Below are positions 1 through 7,821 of a stretch of 64,000 bases of DNA, one piece after another. The notes beneath the pieces were generated by a model. The model saw only the letters and a program-made list of their open reading frames with translations. It was not told the origin of the DNA and did no database searches. The stretch comes from Ketobacter sp. MCCC 1A13808 (GTDB lineage: Bacteria > Pseudomonadota > Gammaproteobacteria > Pseudomonadales > Ketobacteraceae), in NCBI RefSeq assembly GCF_009746715.1, contig NZ_VRKW01000004.1:62001-126000 (forward strand), in the 5' to 3' direction. Within the stretch, counting starts at the first letter, position 1; the number at the start of each line of letters is the position of its first letter. A program made the translations under genes and the position numbers.

Positions 1-774
1 ACCACCACAAATAAACAGGATATTAGAGGTGTCTACCTGTAAAAATTCTTGTTGGGGGTGTTTACGACCGCCCTGTGGAGGTACGGAAGCGACAGTGCCT
101 TCAATTAACTTCAATAAGGCTTGCTGTACACCTTCACCCGACACGTCGCGCGTGATTGACGGGTTGTCTGATTTACGGGAAATTTTATCAATTTCGTCTA
201 TGTAGACAATTCCCATCTGGGCCTTTTCTACATCGTAATCACACTTCTGCAATAGCTTCTGGATAATGTTCTCTACATCTTCACCTACGTACCCGGCTTC
301 CGTGAGCGTGGTCGCATCGGCAATAGTGAAAGGAACATTCAGCAAACGGGCCAGAGTTTCGGCCAGTAACGTTTTACCACTGCCTGTCGGTCCAATTAAC
401 AGTATGTTGCTTTTTCCCAATTCAACTTCGGCATTATTTCCTTTCGCTGATTTGGCAGAACCCGACCGCAAGCGCTTGTAGTGATTGTACACGGCAACGG
501 ACAAAACTTTCTTTGCCCGGTTCTGACCGATAACATAATCGTCGAGAATATGTTTAATTTCGGTGGGTGTAGGTAATTTGTCGCTGGCGCTATCGTTGTT
601 TTCTTCCTGCACTTCTTCCCGAATAATATCATTGCACAGGTCTACGCACTCGTCGCAGATAAAAACAGATGGGCCGGCGATCAGTTTGCGCACTTCATGC
701 TGGCTTTTGCCGCAAAATGAGCAATACAACAGCTTCCCGCCATCATCACCCTTTCCGTCTCGTTCGTCAGTCAT
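1..774 (-). CDS. clpX: ATP-dependent Clp protease ATP-binding subunit ClpX, 3' part outside window
   Basis: ClpX is the AAA+ unfoldase that recognises tagged proteins and feeds them to ClpP in the cytoplasm. The first 258 codons are present; the rest lies beyond base 1. The N-terminal zinc-binding domain shows Cys18, Cys21, Cys40 and Cys43 in two CxxC pairs. The Walker A motif GPTGSGKT is at about residues 128-135, and the Walker B stretch IVYIDEID follows about 50 residues later. The reading frame is uninterrupted. The ATG start at 774-772 gives the usual short acidic N-terminus before the zinc finger. It follows clpP on the same strand with a 131-bp gap, the standard clpP-clpX order. Identification is secure. 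Confidence 0.97.
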   Translation of the reverse strand, partial: MTDERDGKGDDGGKLLYCSFCGKSQHEVRKLIAGPSVFICDECVDLCNDIIREEVQEENNDSASDKLPTPTEIKHILDDYVIGQNRAKKVLSVAVYNHYKRLRSGSAKSAKGNNAEVELGKSNILLIGPTGSGKTLLAETLARLLNVPFTIADATTLTEAGYVGEDVENIIQKLLQKCDYDVEKAQMGIVYIDEIDKISRKSDNPSITRDVSGEGVQQALLKLIEGTVASVPPQGGRKHPQQEFLQVDTSNILFICGG

Positions 775-794
775 TTATATACCTCATCTGACCC

Positions 795-819
795 GCATCT
801 TCTTCTAAATGAAAGATGC
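795..819 (-). other. stem-loop between clpP and clpX
   Basis: Seven-base arms GCATCTT and AAGATGC enclose 11 bases in the clpP-clpX gap, just upstream of the clpX start. No T-run follows, so this is not a standard terminator. It could be an RNA processing or stability element in a clpPX transcript. That role is inference only. Confidence 0.3.
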
Positions 820-905
820 AGTGAAAACCCCATTTTTGCAAGTCTGAGATTCTCACTTATCTTAGAATGATTTTAATATATCACCATAAGTGATTGTAAA
901 TAAAG

Positions 906-1535
906 CTATCGTTGTTCCAAAATCTGATCTACCAGACCATATTCTTTTGCATCATAAGCACTCATGAAATTATCACGATCGGTATCCTGCTCTATTTTTT
1001 CCAAAGGCTGACCGGTATGACTCGCCATAATTTCGTTTAGACGCTTTTTCATGGAAATAATTTCACGGGCGTGAATTTCGATATCCGACGCTTGACCCTG
1101 AAAGCCACCCAGGGGTTGATGAATCATCACTCGAGAGTTAGGGAGACAATAGCGCTTGCCGGTTGCACCGGCGGTCAAAAGCAGTGATCCCATCGAGCAA
1201 GCCTGACCAATACACATGGTGGATACATCCGGCTTGATAAACTGCATGGTATCGTAAATTGCCATGCCGGCCGTCACAGAACCACCAGGAGAGTTGATAT
1301 AAAAATGGATATCTTTATCGGGATTCTCTGATTCCAAAAACAGTAATTGGGCTACAAGTAAATTCGCCATATGGTCTTCAACCTGGCCAACCATGAAGAT
1401 GACGCGCTCTTTCAATAAGCGTGAGTAGATATCAAAAGACCGCTCGCCCCTGGCAGTCTGTTCGATGACCATCGGAACCAAACCGGAATTCAGAATGGGG
1501 TTGCGCTCTGCAAGCTCGTCGAAACGGTGAGACAT
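906..1535 (-). CDS. clpP: ATP-dependent Clp protease proteolytic subunit ClpP
   Basis: ClpP forms the barrel-shaped serine peptidase that degrades substrates delivered by ClpX or ClpA. The catalytic triad is visible: Ser114 in the GQACSMG segment, His139 in MIHQPLGG, and Asp188. Each lies three residues beyond the E. coli positions 111, 136 and 185. I chose the ATG at 1535, giving 209 aa starting MSHRF, because an AAGGATAA ribosome site sits just upstream. An in-frame start 16 codons earlier adds sequence unlike the family. The gene lies between tig and clpX in the conserved order. The upstream gap holds two dyads that may matter for regulation. Confidence 0.97.
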   Translation of the reverse strand: MSHRFDELAERNPILNSGLVPMVIEQTARGERSFDIYSRLLKERVIFMVGQVEDHMANLLVAQLLFLESENPDKDIHFYINSPGGSVTAGMAIYDTMQFIKPDVSTMCIGQACSMGSLLLTAGATGKRYCLPNSRVMIHQPLGGFQGQASDIEIHAREIISMKKRLNEIMASHTGQPLEKIEQDTDRDNFMSAYDAKEYGLVDQILEQR

Positions 1536-1690
1536 GATGTTATCCTTAAATAGGTAAAATACTTGACAGCCGTATTGTTTCACTTTATTTCAATATTGAA
1601 AAGTGAGGCCTTTAGTAAAGGTTTTCAATGCTTTGGCGTAATTTTTTCTTAACTATAGCGCCAAATATCATAGGATCACACGAAATAAGC

Positions 1691-1722
1691 AAAAAAAAAC
1701 GCGACTCTAGGTCGCGTTTTTT
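1691..1722 (-). terminator. Rho-independent terminator after tig
   Basis: Read on the minus strand, a GC-rich stem with arms ACGCGAC and GTCGCGT closes a short CTAGA loop and is followed by a run of nine T. It lies 16 bp past the tig stop codon. A-rich sequence on the other side means the reverse orientation could also work weakly. It separates tig from clpP, so clpP needs its own promoter. Confidence 0.85.
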
Positions 1723-1737
1723 ATTTTTGATCGATTT

Positions 1738-3051
1738 TTACTCTTGTTCTTGGTTAGGCTGCTTAACCGCTTCTTCGTAACTCATTTCAACATCTGTTAC
1801 CGTCGCGTGCTCAAGAATCGAATCAACCACTTGGTCTTCCAAAACCATGGCTTCGATCTGTTGGAGCATTTGCTGATTCTCATAGTAGTAATTCACGACT
1901 TCTTCCGGGTTTTCGTAAGGCTGAGCCATTTCCTCGATAGTGCTTCTTACCCGGTTAGCATCTGCCTTAATTTCGTTCTGCTTGATCAATTCGCCCAGAA
2001 CCAAAGCCAATTTAACTGCACGATTAGCTTGTGCCTCAAAAAGCTCAGCAGGTAACGTATTAAAATCAAAATTGTTTCCGCCGCCAAACTGCTGAACCAT
2101 TTGCCTGCGCTGACGATCAATTTCCTGATCAATCAGTGATTTTGGAGCGTCTACTTCGTTGTTTTCCAGTACGCCATCCATCACTTCTTTCTTAACGCGG
2201 GTTTTTACCGCATTTTTTAACTCTCGCTCCATGTTTTCACGGATCTCAACGCGAAATTCTTCGAGGGTAGCGTCTTTCTGAGTAAAGTTTTTGATGAACT
2301 CTTCATTTACGTCAGGCAATGCCTTGGATTGAACGGAGTTCACTTTGATAACAAACTGAACTGCTTGGCCTTGCAGGTCTTCGGCTTGGTAATCTTCGGG
2401 GAACGTGACATCGATCGTCTTTTCTTCCCCTTTACTCATGCCAATGATGCCTTCTTCAAAGCCGGGAATCATCGCGCCGGAGCCTAAAACCAGATCGTGA
2501 TTTTCTGCGGTGCCGCCCTGAAAAGCTTCTCCATCTTTAGTCCCAGCGAAATTAATATTGACACGGTCATCCTTTTCACAGGCCCGCTCAACGTCAGAAT
2601 ACTCCGCTCTTTGCTCGCGTAACCGCTCGATCATGGTGTCAATATCGGCGTCATTGATTTCCGCCACAGGTCGTTCTACGGAAATTTTATCCAGCCCTTG
2701 CACCTGAATTTCTGGATACACTTCAAATGTAGCCACAAATTCAAAGTCTTCACCGGGTTGATCTTTCGTGCGTTCGATCTGAGGATAACCTGCAGGATTC
2801 AGTGATTCCTTGGTTACAGCATCATAAAATGAGTTACTTACCAACTCACCCAGTACTTCTTCCCGAACCGACTTTCCAAATCGACGACGGATTTCACGCA
2901 TGGGCACCTTGCCCTGACGAAATCCATCGATGCGAACAGTCCGCGCCGCATCCTGGAGTTTTTTATTTACAGCTGAATCAATAGTATCGGCAGGTAAGCC
3001 GACGGTTACACGACGCTCTAATCCAGAGGTAGTTTCCACAGAAACTTGCAT
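1738..3051 (-). CDS. tig: trigger factor, ribosome-associated chaperone
   Basis: Trigger factor binds at the ribosome exit tunnel near L23 and shields nascent chains. The protein has 437 residues, close to the E. coli length of 432. The ribosome-docking signature GFRQGKVP is at residues 43-50, exactly where E. coli has it. An FKBP-like prolyl isomerase domain occupies roughly residues 155-245, followed by the helical chaperone arms and an acidic C-terminus. The ATG start is preceded by GAGG at good spacing. Its neighbours clpP and clpX belong to the same protein-quality cluster. A stem-loop lies about 60 bp upstream in the leader. Confidence 0.97.
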   Translation of the reverse strand: MQVSVETTSGLERRVTVGLPADTIDSAVNKKLQDAARTVRIDGFRQGKVPMREIRRRFGKSVREEVLGELVSNSFYDAVTKESLNPAGYPQIERTKDQPGEDFEFVATFEVYPEIQVQGLDKISVERPVAEINDADIDTMIERLREQRAEYSDVERACEKDDRVNINFAGTKDGEAFQGGTAENHDLVLGSGAMIPGFEEGIIGMSKGEEKTIDVTFPEDYQAEDLQGQAVQFVIKVNSVQSKALPDVNEEFIKNFTQKDATLEEFRVEIRENMERELKNAVKTRVKKEVMDGVLENNEVDAPKSLIDQEIDRQRRQMVQQFGGGNNFDFNTLPAELFEAQANRAVKLALVLGELIKQNEIKADANRVRSTIEEMAQPYENPEEVVNYYYENQQMLQQIEAMVLEDQVVDSILEHATVTDVEMSYEEAVKQPNQEQE

Positions 3052-3109
3052 ATTAACCTCACCATTCGGTTATTTATTCTTTAAAAAACGTGGTGGCCTC
3101 AAAGCAGAA

Positions 3110-3138
3110 ACCGGCAATATCCAGGGGACATTACCGGT
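3110..3138 (-). other. stem-loop in tig leader
   Basis: On the minus strand the arms ACCGGTAAT and ATTGCCGGT pair over nine positions, one of them a G-U wobble, around an 11-base loop. The element lies between tRNA-His and tig, about 60 bases before the tig start. No T-run follows. It may separate tRNA processing from the tig message or tune tig translation; both are inference. Confidence 0.4.
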
Positions 3139-3244
3139 CTCGAATTCAACAGCGACACCGTCGCACGCTTTCCAGCTTATATTCCCTACTTTTGTCCATT
3201 GTGGGTTCGCTTTCTGTGCGACGCTCCGCAATGATTGCAGAAAA

Positions 3245-3321
3245 TGGGGTGGACGATGGGGCTTGAACCCACGACCACCGGAATCACAATCCGGGGCTCT
3301 ACCAACTGAGCTACGCCCACC
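3245..3321 (-). tRNA. tRNA-His (anticodon GTG)
   Basis: The minus strand folds as a full cloverleaf, beginning GGTGGGCGTAGCTCAG. The anticodon loop carries GTG and CCA is encoded at the 3' end. The extra 5' G (position -1) pairs with discriminator C73, the identity mark of histidine tRNA. It is the last of three tRNAs in the cluster. Confidence 0.96.
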
Positions 3322-3392
3322 ATTTAACTTTTTTGGACAATTACTTAGCGTTACTTAAACAATTTTATAAATCATCGAACAATTGGAGTGGC

Positions 3393-3469
3393 TGGCGCGC
3401 CCGGCAGGACTCGAACCTGCAACCCCCGGCTTAGAAGGCCGGTGCTCTATCCGGTTGAGCTACGGGCGC
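3393..3469 (-). tRNA. tRNA-Arg (anticodon TCT)
   Basis: The minus-strand cloverleaf has seven-base acceptor arms GCGCCCG and CGGGCGC, discriminator G and an encoded CCA. The anticodon loop CTTCTAA carries TCT, which reads AGA and AGG. It lies between the Pro and His tRNAs, 43 bases from the former and 71 from the latter. Confidence 0.96.
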
Positions 3470-3512
3470 TGTACTCGAGTTAGCTGCTAATCAATTGTTC
3501 CTATTACTAAAA

Positions 3513-3589
3513 TGGTCGGGGCAGAGAGATTCGAACTCCCGACATCCTGCTCCCAAAGCAGGCGCGCTACCAGACTGCGCTATGCCCCG
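3513..3589 (-). tRNA. tRNA-Pro (anticodon TGG)
   Basis: The minus-strand cloverleaf has acceptor arms CGGGGCA and TGCCCCG, discriminator A and an encoded CCA. The anticodon loop TTTGGGA carries TGG. It is the first gene after the promoter at 3621-3649, so the transcript order is Pro-Arg-His. Confidence 0.96.
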
Positions 3590-3620
3590 ATTAATTTACC
3601 AGGTCGGTAAAGTGGGCGGA

Positions 3621-3649
3621 ATGATATACATACCATTCGCTGCCGTCAA
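3621..3649 (-). promoter_or_regulatory. sigma70-type promoter of the tRNA cluster
   Basis: The minus strand has a -35 box TTGACG (3644-3649), a 17-base spacer and a -10 box TATCAT (3621-3626), ending 31 bases before tRNA-Pro. The bases after the -10 are GC-rich (CCGCCC). That is the discriminator type linked to stringent control of stable RNA promoters, which is known biology applied here by inference. Confidence 0.8.
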
Positions 3650-3764
3650 ATACTTTCATAATATTCAACGAGATCAATCCCTTGCCCTCTTCTCTTTACG
3701 CCATCAGGTTACGATGAGACAATGTCGGCCCATAAATTTCCGGCCATTCTGCACTTAATAATAT

Positions 3765-4619
3765 ATGACAGCAAAACTAATCGATGGCATCTCGATCGCA
3801 GCCAATTTGAAATCGGACATTAAAAAAGCCGTAGACCAGCGCCTGAAAGATGGAAAACGAGCACCGGGACTGGCCGTTATCCTGGTCGGCGGTGACCCCG
3901 CATCCAAGCTCTATGTAAACAAAAAAAGGCAATCCTGCGAAGAAGTCGGTTTTATTTCCAAATCCTTTGACCTCCCCGCCATCACCAGCCAGGCTGAACT
4001 CATCGCATTGGTTGACAAGCTTAATAATGACGATGAAATTGACGGGATACTGGTACAGCTTCCTCTGCCTGCCCACCTGGATGATAAAGAAGTCATCAAT
4101 ACCATCCGGCCAGACAAAGATGTGGATGGTTTCCACCCCTATAACATGGGCCGCCTTGTTCAACGCATGCCCATGCTACGCCCCTGCACCCCAAAAGGCA
4201 TCTTAACTCTCTTACAATCCACCGGCGTTGATCCCAAAGGGTTGGAAGCAGTCGTCGTAGGCGCATCCAACATCGTTGGGCGGCCCATGTCGCTGGAGTT
4301 ACTGCTGGCTGGCTGCACTGTCACTACCTGCCATCGCTTTACCCGGAATCTGGAAGACCATGTACGCCGTGCTGATCTGCTGGTCGTTGCTGTCGGCAAA
4401 CCCAAGTTTATTCCCGGCGAATGGGTTAAACCCGGCTCTATAGTCATTGATGTGGGAATTAATCGTGGTGACGATGGAAAATTAAGTGGTGATATCGGCT
4501 TCGATGACGCGGTTGAGCGAGCCGCTTGGATCACGCCGGTGCCGGGTGGTGTTGGCCCCCTGACGGTCGCGACCCTGCTCGAAAACACATTAATCGCTGC
4601 ACAAGAACTTCACCACTGA
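3765..4619 (+). CDS. folD: bifunctional methylenetetrahydrofolate dehydrogenase/cyclohydrolase FolD
   Basis: FolD interconverts 5,10-methylene-, methenyl- and 10-formyl-tetrahydrofolate using NADP, supplying one-carbon units for purines and formyl-Met. The protein is 284 aa, normal for the family. The catalytic lysine lies in [11 protein letters not shown] (about Lys54). The substrate segment LVQLPLP is at about residues 95-101. The C-terminal signature [10 protein letters not shown] sits where expected. The ATG start at 3765 lacks a strong ribosome site but matches family N-termini. It diverges from the tRNA cluster and precedes ppiB and lpxH, a conserved neighbourhood in pseudomonads. Confidence 0.96.
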   Translation: MTAKLIDGISIAANLKSDIKKAVDQRLKDGKRAPGLAVILVGGDPASKLYVNKKRQSCEEVGFISKSFDLPAITSQAELIALVDKLNNDDEIDGILVQLPLPAHLDDKEVINTIRPDKDVDGFHPYNMGRLVQRMPMLRPCTPKGILTLLQSTGVDPKGLEAVVVGASNIVGRPMSLELLLAGCTVTTCHRFTRNLEDHVRRADLLVVAVGKPKFIPGEWVKPGSIVIDVGINRGDDGKLSGDIGFDDAVERAAWITPVPGGVGPLTVATLLENTLIAAQELHH

Positions 4620-4673
4620 TAACCCGGATCAATAAAAACCCCGAACATCCAAAACCGAAACAGGACATATAAC

Positions 4674-5183
4674 ATGGAAGCAATATTAGTAATTCTGCAC
4701 ACCAGCATGGGCGACATCAAACTTGAGCTAGATAAAGCAAAAGCGCCCACCACCGTTGAAAACTTTGTAACCTATGTAAATGAAGGCCATTACAATGGCA
4801 CCATCTTCCATCGTGTTATCGGTAATTTCATGATTCAAGGCGGCGGATTCGATCAGGAGATGGAACAGAAACCCACTGGCAAACCGATCAAAAACGAGGC
4901 TAACAACGGCTTGAAAAATGACGCCGGCACCGTAGCCATGGCCCGGACCCAGGATCCGCATTCAGCAACGGCCCAGTTTTTCATTAATGTGAAGGATAAC
5001 GATTTCCTTAACTTCAGTGCTGAAACCACGCAGGGCTGGGGTTATACCGTTTTCGGCAAAGTAGTAGACGGCCAAGATGTTGTCGATAAAATTAAAGCGG
5101 TTAAAACCGGTAACAAGGGCTTTCATCAGGATGTACCTCTTGATCCCGTCATTATCGAAACAGCCGAAGTTGTTGTGAAGTAA
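4674..5183 (+). CDS. ppiB: cytoplasmic peptidyl-prolyl cis-trans isomerase, cyclophilin type
   Basis: Cyclophilins speed cis-trans isomerisation of proline peptide bonds. The 169-residue protein has no signal peptide, so it should be the cytosolic PpiB type. The core motif [13 protein letters not shown] carries the catalytic Arg, and NAKD-like features of this class appear as [15 protein letters not shown]. The ATG at 4674 is preceded by AGGA at about 9 bases. The first residues before the LHTSMGDI strand are a few longer than in E. coli. It lies 54 bp after folD and 26 bp before lpxH. Confidence 0.94.
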   Translation: MEAILVILHTSMGDIKLELDKAKAPTTVENFVTYVNEGHYNGTIFHRVIGNFMIQGGGFDQEMEQKPTGKPIKNEANNGLKNDAGTVAMARTQDPHSATAQFFINVKDNDFLNFSAETTQGWGYTVFGKVVDGQDVVDKIKAVKTGNKGFHQDVPLDPVIIETAEVVVK

Positions 5184-5209
5184 CGGATCGTCAAGAGACA
5201 TACTTTAAT

Positions 5210-5938
5210 ATGCGAAGCCTGCTGATTTCAGACCTTCACATGCAGGAACAGCGCCCGGATATTACCCGGGCGTTATTCTATTTGCTCGATCAATTCGAGA
5301 GTAAAGTCGATCAGTTGTTTATTCTGGGCGATTTTTTTGAACTGTGGCTCGGGGACGATTATCTTCCGGAACCGGCTCCCGAGGTTGCAGATCGGTTGGC
5401 CGCGTTCGCCGACGCAGGCACGCGCATCTTCATCATGCACGGCAATCGGGACTTCCTCCTTGGCAAACAGTACGCTGCCCGTTGCGGGGCAACGCTTATT
5501 AACGAGCCCTACCAGGTCGAACTGGCTGCGCGACAATGCCTACTGATGCACGGTGACACCCTCTGTACCGGTGATATCGACTATCTAAACTTCCGCAGCA
5601 TGGTACGTAACCCTGATTGGCAGCAGCAGTTTGTTGCCAAATCCATCGAGCAACGGATTGCATTTGGGCAGCAAGCCCGCGACCAAAGTAAAGCCGATAC
5701 AGCTCAAAAAGATGAACTCATTATGGACGTCACTCACTCGGAGGTTGTCACCTGCTTTGAACGATCTGGAGCGGATGTTTTGATACACGGCCACACCCAT
5801 CGGCCTGCCATTCACGCAGTAAAAACGTCGTGTGGCGATAAAACCAGAATGGTGCTGGGGGATTGGCACAAAGAAGGTTGGTATATCCTGGCGGACAACA
5901 AAACGCTTAAGCTGGAACGATTTGCTTTTCCGGAATGA
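5210..5938 (+). CDS. lpxH: UDP-2,3-diacylglucosamine diphosphatase LpxH
   Basis: LpxH removes UMP from UDP-2,3-diacylglucosamine to give lipid X, an essential step of lipid A synthesis at the inner membrane. The calcineurin-like metal ligands are all visible: Asp8 and His10 (SDLH), Asp41 (GDFFE), Asn79 (HGNRD), His114 (MHGD) and the C-terminal HGHTHRP. Length 242 aa matches E. coli (240). It follows ppiB closely, as in Pseudomonas, and converges on miaE with an 8-bp gap and no terminator between. Confidence 0.96.
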   Translation: MRSLLISDLHMQEQRPDITRALFYLLDQFESKVDQLFILGDFFELWLGDDYLPEPAPEVADRLAAFADAGTRIFIMHGNRDFLLGKQYAARCGATLINEPYQVELAARQCLLMHGDTLCTGDIDYLNFRSMVRNPDWQQQFVAKSIEQRIAFGQQARDQSKADTAQKDELIMDVTHSEVVTCFERSGADVLIHGHTHRPAIHAVKTSCGDKTRMVLGDWHKEGWYILADNKTLKLERFAFPE

Positions 5939-5946
5939 TGTTCCGG

Positions 5947-6576
5947 TTACTGCGGGATACCGCTATGAAAGCGAAGCTCCGAATCAGGTGACAAAATCAA
6001 TCCCGCTTCCAGATCTCGGAAGAATCCAACTCGATCATCAATGCATTCAGGGGCGTACTCCCGGGCCAGCGCCAGATAATCCTGATAATGCCGGCTCTCG
6101 GATTTGAGCAGAAATCGATAATACTTACCGACATCCCTGTATTTTTCCGTTTGCATCAACCGAGGTGCTATCGATTCAAATCGTTCACAGGATCTTGCCT
6201 CGATGAAAGCGCCAACAATCAATGTATCCACCAACCTACCCGGTTCAGTGGTACGTATGTGCTGCCGCATTCCCATCGCGTAACGTGAAGGGGTCAGATG
6301 ATCGTACTGAACACCATGTCGTTCCATTAACTCGAGAACCTGCTCAAAGTGGAGCAACTCCTCTCTTGCTAACTGGGTTAATTTGGTCAGTAACGCTTTG
6401 CGATCCACATAACGGAACAATAAATTCAAAGCAGTGGAGGCTGCTTTCTTCTCACAATGGGCATGATCGACCAACAAGGTTGGCAAATTGACCATGGCTA
6501 CATCAAGCCATTCAGTGGGCGTGGCACAGCCGAGAAAAGCGTTTACTTCGGACAGAATTTCGGTATCAAGGCTCAT
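5947..6576 (-). CDS. miaE: tRNA-(ms2io6A)-hydroxylase MiaE
   Basis: MiaE is a nonheme diiron monooxygenase that hydroxylates ms2i6A37 in tRNAs reading U-starting codons, using oxygen. The 209-residue protein is helical and carries the paired iron ligands: HAHCEKKAA, EELLHFEQV and the later SESRHYQDY give the Glu/His pattern of the family. The N-terminus with FLGCATPTEWLD is typical. It stands alone on the minus strand between lpxH and an acyltransferase gene. The enzyme occurs in only part of the gammaproteobacteria, so its presence narrows the host type somewhat. Confidence 0.93.
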   Translation of the reverse strand: MSLDTEILSEVNAFLGCATPTEWLDVAMVNLPTLLVDHAHCEKKAASTALNLLFRYVDRKALLTKLTQLAREELLHFEQVLELMERHGVQYDHLTPSRYAMGMRQHIRTTEPGRLVDTLIVGAFIEARSCERFESIAPRLMQTEKYRDVGKYYRFLLKSESRHYQDYLALAREYAPECIDDRVGFFRDLEAGLILSPDSELRFHSGIPQ

Positions 6577-6690
6577 TAGTTCAAATCATGTTGGCAATAA
6601 AACGGGCCGATTATACGGTGCCCGTAGTGTGAAATCGATTTTTATCCTATCCTAACCACTTTTATAGCTAAAAGAAGAAAGCGATCTCCA

Positions 6691-7608
6691 GTGGATTCAA
6701 AAAATAAACCTCAGAAACAGTCATTCGATCTCCAGGGTAATCTGGTAGTTGCGTTTTTAAAACTGCTTGGCCTGCTCCCCATTCTTTTAGCGGGCAAATT
6801 GGGGCGGGCTCTGGGCCACCTTGTATGGCTGACGGCGGGCACGTCAAAGAAGGTGACTCTGCGTAATATTGAATTATGCTTACCGGAGCTTTCCGCGGAA
6901 GAGCAGTATGCGTTGGCGAAAGAATCCATTCTTGAAACCATCGCTACCATCTTCGAGGTTGCACCCGCCTGGGTTCAACCAGCCGAAAAAAATCTGAAAT
7001 ACATTACGCACGTCGATAATGAGCATCTTCTGAAACAAGCACTGGAGCAAAAAAGAGGGGTTGTACTCATTGTCCCTCACTTCGGAAACTGGGAAATTGC
7101 CAATCACTTCATGGCGCACAAATATTCCTTGCTTGCTATGTACAAACCGGTTGATCTGCCTGCACTGGACGATCTTATCTATAAATCCCGCTCTCAGCTG
7201 TCGGAAATGGTTGCAGCTGACCGCAGGGGCGTTGTCGCCTTATTCAGCGCGATGAAAGCCGGCAAGATTACCGGTGTACTGCCCGATCAGGAGCCTGCCC
7301 TGCAAAGTGGCGTTTGGGTGCCCTTTTTTGGGATTCCCGCTCTAACTCCTAAGCTGGTTAGCAAACTGACCAACGAAACGAACGCCGTTGCTATGGGATA
7401 TGGGTGCCAAAGAAACGCCGATGGGAAAGGTTTCCATATTTTCTTTGAAGCGGTGGACGATGACATGTACAGTAAGGATCTTGAAGTCTCAGCAGCCGCC
7501 ATGAATCGCTGCGTGGAGCGCATTATCCGACGAGACCCGACCCAATACCAGTGGGAGTACAAACGTTTCAAACGTCGCCCTGACAATCAGCCCAACCCGT
7601 ACTCCTGA
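6691..7608 (+). CDS. lysophospholipid/lipid A-type acyltransferase (LpxL/HtrB family)
   Basis: This family moves an acyl chain to lipid A precursors or related lipids at the inner membrane. The 305-residue protein has a hydrophobic N-terminal segment (about residues 17-48). It carries the HX4(D/E) catalytic motif as HFGNWE, with His130 and Glu135. The start is a GTG at 6691 after a purine-rich stretch; no better ATG is near. The ending is basic. It could act in secondary acylation of lipid A or be a paralogue with another acceptor, and motifs alone do not separate LpxL from LpxM or ornithine-lipid relatives. lpxH is close by but on a separate unit. Confidence 0.85.
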   Translation: MDSKNKPQKQSFDLQGNLVVAFLKLLGLLPILLAGKLGRALGHLVWLTAGTSKKVTLRNIELCLPELSAEEQYALAKESILETIATIFEVAPAWVQPAEKNLKYITHVDNEHLLKQALEQKRGVVLIVPHFGNWEIANHFMAHKYSLLAMYKPVDLPALDDLIYKSRSQLSEMVAADRRGVVALFSAMKAGKITGVLPDQEPALQSGVWVPFFGIPALTPKLVSKLTNETNAVAMGYGCQRNADGKGFHIFFEAVDDDMYSKDLEVSAAAMNRCVERIIRRDPTQYQWEYKRFKRRPDNQPNPYS

Positions 7609-7696
7609 TCTTGCCATGACCACCAAGTCATACAGAATTGGCAAGATAATTGAATAGATTCAGCTCATGTAGGTTACTGTAAACTGCTTTAGACTC

Positions 7697-7705
7697 TGGT
7701 ATAAT
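7697..7705 (+). promoter_or_regulatory. extended -10 promoter upstream of acnB
   Basis: The sequence TGGTATAAT is a perfect extended -10 element (TG one base before TATAAT), 117 bp before the acnB start. No clear -35 box is found at the usual distance, which is common for extended -10 promoters. The leader of about 110 bases shows no recognised riboswitch. Confidence 0.65.
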
Positions 7706-7821
7706 TCGCGCGCTTAATTTTCGGTATCGCAAGCTGGCTGCGTTCGCATTTGCCGCCAGTTCACTGAAGCTGATTTATTCAGTTCATCGCAATCGAAGCC
7801 ACACTGTAGAGAGGTCATACC

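Noticed and set aside
7610-7645. Inverted repeat CTTGCCA / TGGCAAG after the acyltransferase gene
   Set aside because: Arms of seven bases with a 22-base loop and no T-run; not convincing as a terminator.
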